From contig CAIWTJ010000003.1 of the NCBI GenBank assembly GCA_903915535.1, positions 1 to 52,100 of the forward strand: 52,100 nucleotides of DNA. Reading direction: 5' to 3'. The DNA is from Enhydrobacter aerosaccus (lineage in GTDB: Bacteria; Pseudomonadota; Alphaproteobacteria; Reyranellales; Reyranellaceae). The translations under genes and the position numbers were made by a program. Positions within the stretch are counted from its first letter, which is position 1. Every line of letters begins with the position of its first letter. A model generated the notes under the pieces. The model saw only the letters and a list, made by a program, of their open reading frames with translations. It was not told the DNA's origin and ran no database searches. Below are positions 50,311 through 52,100 of the stretch, piece after piece.

Positions 50311-50865
50311 ATGGACTTGGTCGTTCCCGCCCTGCCCTATCTCACCTCATACACCGACGCGCTGAAGCGCGGCTGGTCGCCGGACAACGTCCGTCTGGCG
50401 GAGGCTGCGCGCGAGCAGCTGGCCGAGATCGCGGCCGACGCCGAAGGCTTCCTGGCATCGCTCGACGACCGCGACCCCAAGGGCGCCCTCGTCACCTTCC
50501 CCGATGGATCGCAGAAGCCGAAGCTGCCCGGCTACCGGCGCTGGATGTGGGACGGGGAGTTCTGCGGCTCGATCGGCTTTCGCTGGCAGCCGGGAACATC
50601 GTCCCTGCCGCCTTACGTGCTGGGTCACATCGGCTACGCCGTCGTGCCGTGGAAGCGCCGGCTGGGCCATGCGAGCCGTGCGCTGGCGCTGATCCTCGAC
50701 GAGGCCAGGCAGGAGGGCCTCACCTATGTCGAGCTCACGACAGATCCCGCCAACGAAGTCTCGCAGAAGGTGATCAGGAGCAACGGCGGCGCGTTCATCG
50801 AGCGCTTCCGCGCGGATGCTGCCTATGGGGACAAGGAAGAACTGCGCTTCCGCATCATGCTCTAG
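50311..50865 (+). CDS. GNAT family N-acetyltransferase
   Basis: A 184-residue acetyltransferase. The acetyl-CoA-binding region is HIGYAVVPWKRRLGHASRALALIL (about 109-132), and the following LTYVELTTDPANEVSQKVIRSNGGAF is the usual end of the fold. The N-terminal part (LVVPALPYLTSYTDALKRGWSPDN) is the type seen in predicted acetyltransferases of unknown substrate. The ATG at 50311 is the only start that keeps the conserved opening. Its stop codon overlaps that of the VOC-family gene on the other strand (CTAG). Confidence 0.88.
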   Translation: MDLVVPALPYLTSYTDALKRGWSPDNVRLAEAAREQLAEIAADAEGFLASLDDRDPKGALVTFPDGSQKPKLPGYRRWMWDGEFCGSIGFRWQPGTSSLPPYVLGHIGYAVVPWKRRLGHASRALALILDEARQEGLTYVELTTDPANEVSQKVIRSNGGAFIERFRADAAYGDKEELRFRIML

Positions 50866-51344
50866 GCGCCGCGCACCGCGGCCTCGATCGCGGCGACGTC
50901 GATCTTGCGCATCGTCATCATCGCCTCGAAGGCGCGGCGTGCGTCGCCGCCGCCTTTGGCTATCGCGTCCGTCAGCACCCGCGGCGTGATCTGCCAGGAG
51001 AGGCCCCATTTGTCCTTGCACCAGCCACACTCACTCTCCTGCCCGCCGTTGCCGACGATGGCGTTCCAGTAGCGGTCGGTCTCTTCCTGGGTGTCGGTGG
51101 CGATCTGGAACGAGAAGGCCTCGCTCTGCTTGAACATGGGGCCGCCATTCAGCCCGAGGCACGGCACGCCGCACACCGTGAACTCGACGGTCAGCACATC
51201 GCCCTTCTTGCCGGACGGGAAGTCGCCCGGCGCTTTATGGACGGCGCCGACAGTGCTGTCGGGAAAGGTCTTGGCGTAGAAGCGCGCCGCTTCCTCTGCG
51301 TCCTTGTCGTACCAGAGGCAGATCGTGTTCTTATGCTTCGGCAT
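50862..51344 (-). CDS. VOC family protein (PhnB-like)
   Basis: A 160-residue protein of the PhnB/3-demethylubiquinone-methyltransferase-like VOC group. The opening NTICLWYDKDAEEAARFYAKTFPDS and the middle FTVCGVPCLGLNGGPMF and GWCKDKWGLSWQITP are the family hallmarks. The function of the group is unknown despite its database name. The ATG at 51344 is preceded by GGTGAGGAT. The 180 bases upstream form a divergent control region with the LTXXQ-type gene; I see no clear operator there. Confidence 0.9.
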   Translation of the reverse strand: MPKHKNTICLWYDKDAEEAARFYAKTFPDSTVGAVHKAPGDFPSGKKGDVLTVEFTVCGVPCLGLNGGPMFKQSEAFSFQIATDTQEETDRYWNAIVGNGGQESECGWCKDKWGLSWQITPRVLTDAIAKGGGDARRAFEAMMTMRKIDVAAIEAAVRGA

Positions 51345-51524
51345 ATCCTCACCTTCCTGGGCTCGTGTGCAGGGTCGCTCAGGGACCAATGCGCAAGCAA
51401 CGGCAGAGTTGCCTTTAAATCCCGAGCGCCCGGGCAACCCGCCACCCCGCAGGGCGTTGGAAAGATGGCCCACCTGCCTGCCAATTGGCGGCGAGGAAGA
51501 AGTGGCCCTGAAAACGGAAATCCC

Positions 51525-51992
51525 ATGAATCGACCAGTCATCTCGCAAATCGTGCGCTCGCTCGCCGTCGCGACCCTGGCGGGCACGACGCTGTTCGCAG
51601 GAGCGCTTGCTCCGGCGTCGGCTCAAGCCCCCAAGGCGCCGGCGGCCGCCGCCGCCACCAGCAGCCAGCCGGAGACCGTCGAGGAGCGCATCACGACCCT
51701 GAAGACCGCGCTCAAGATCACGCCCGCCCAGGAGAGCAACTGGACCGGCGTTGCCACGGCGATGCGCGAAAACGCAACCGCCATGGAGACGCTCGTGAAG
51801 ACCAAGCGCGCCACGTCGGTGGAGATGAACGCCATGGACGACCTCCTCACCTACCAGGAGTTCAGCCAGGCCCGTCTCGACGGATTGAAGAACCTGACCT
51901 CGGCCTTCCGGACGCTCTATGACGCCATGCCGTCCGACCAGAAGAAGGTCGCCGACGGCGTGTTCCAGAGCTACGGACCGGCGAAGAGCTGA
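51525..51992 (+). CDS. Spy/LTXXQ-like periplasmic protein
   Basis: A 155-residue exported helical protein. A signal peptide covers about residues 1-34 (ending APASA). The mature part has an Ala-rich stretch, then the helix LKTALKITPAQESNWTGVATAMRENA, which holds the LTxxQ-like element, and a second long helix. This is the pattern of the Spy/CpxP-type periplasmic chaperone or stress proteins, and the family is often duplicated. The ATG at 51525 follows AAACGGAAATCCC. Another signal-peptide gene with a strong ribosome-binding site begins 22 bases later. Confidence 0.8.
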   Translation: MNRPVISQIVRSLAVATLAGTTLFAGALAPASAQAPKAPAAAAATSSQPETVEERITTLKTALKITPAQESNWTGVATAMRENATAMETLVKTKRATSVEMNAMDDLLTYQEFSQARLDGLKNLTSAFRTLYDAMPSDQKKVADGVFQSYGPAKS

Positions 51993-52013
51993 GCACAGGT
52001 ACAGGAGGTTCAC

Positions 52014-52100
52014 ATGACCGACAGAAAGCGCACTTCGCTCGCCGTCAGCCTCGTGCTGGGAGCGATCGCCCTCGCCGCCGTGGCCAGCCCCGCCAGCGCC
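52014..52100 (+). CDS. Start of an exported protein (partial)
   Basis: The ATG at 52014 is preceded by AGGAGG at ideal spacing. The 29 residues before the window edge form a signal peptide: basic TDRKR, a hydrophobic core SLVLGAIALAAVA and a cleavage-like SPASA. The rest of the gene lies outside the window. It may be a second member of an envelope-stress pair with the Spy-like gene, which is inference from distance only. Confidence 0.65.
   Translation, partial: MTDRKRTSLAVSLVLGAIALAAVASPASA

Overview
The window is 52.1 kb of high-GC (roughly 65% by eye), densely packed bacterial chromosome. I count about 56 protein genes (two cut by the window edges) and two tRNA genes. Several signs point to an alphaproteobacterium: a PopZ polar organiser gene, the order pcm-like/tolC/popZ/valS, and mfd-sdhE next to recG. 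The mixture of CaiB/BaiF, Mo-hydroxylase maturation and amidase genes suggests a soil or aquatic heterotroph of the Rhodospirillales/Reyranella/Hyphomicrobiales type. The genus cannot be fixed from this sequence. I see no insertion sequence, prophage, CRISPR array, rRNA or replication origin.

Layout. (1) 1-6.7 kb: end of a membrane protein, a DsbA/FrnE-type oxidoreductase, and the repair block mfd-sdhE facing recG. (2) 6.8-15.7 kb, all on the minus strand: a molybdenum-hydroxylase maturation module (coxD MoxR ATPase, coxE VWA protein, XdhC split into two genes, a molybdopterin-binding/MocA cytidylyltransferase fusion), then sufS-sufU and a DUF4139 secreted protein. Two kinds of palindromic repeat lie in its gaps. 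(3) 15.8-18.6 kb: a translationally coupled SDR-amidase-GST operon. (4) 18.6-21.5 kb, minus: a methylisocitrate-lyase-family enzyme, a DMT exporter, a DUF1007 protein and a YciA-type thioesterase. (5) 21.5-29.2 kb, plus: parE, pyrD, a DMT exporter, then a CoA-transferase, a thiolase-like protein without thiolase catalytic residues, and a phytanoyl-CoA-dioxygenase-like enzyme. (6) 29.1-35.6 kb, minus: a Crp/Fnr regulator, valS, popZ, a TolC-type channel and a divergent PCMT-like protein. (7) 35.7-42.6 kb, plus: tRNA-Cys, tRNA-Asn with a strong terminator, a NUDIX hydrolase, then a run rich in sulfur amino-acid genes (cysK, rbsK, alaX, sseA, GNAT, metC, a secreted orphan). (8) 42.6-52.1 kb: FkbM methyltransferase and zur facing hisI, an M81/MlrC metallopeptidase, a SulP transporter with a 3-hydroxyisobutyrate-dehydrogenase-like enzyme, and small enzymes of general type.

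Most of this is ordinary core chromosome. The most interesting signals are small. A Rho-independent terminator sits so close to the valS start codon that valS must be read through it, and an 8-base segment just after the popZ stop codon can pair with the terminator's 5' half, which resembles an attenuator. A REP-like inverted repeat overlaps the sufS translation start. The 514-residue thiolase homologue lacks all three classical catalytic residues. I did not find a clear, large, previously undescribed system.
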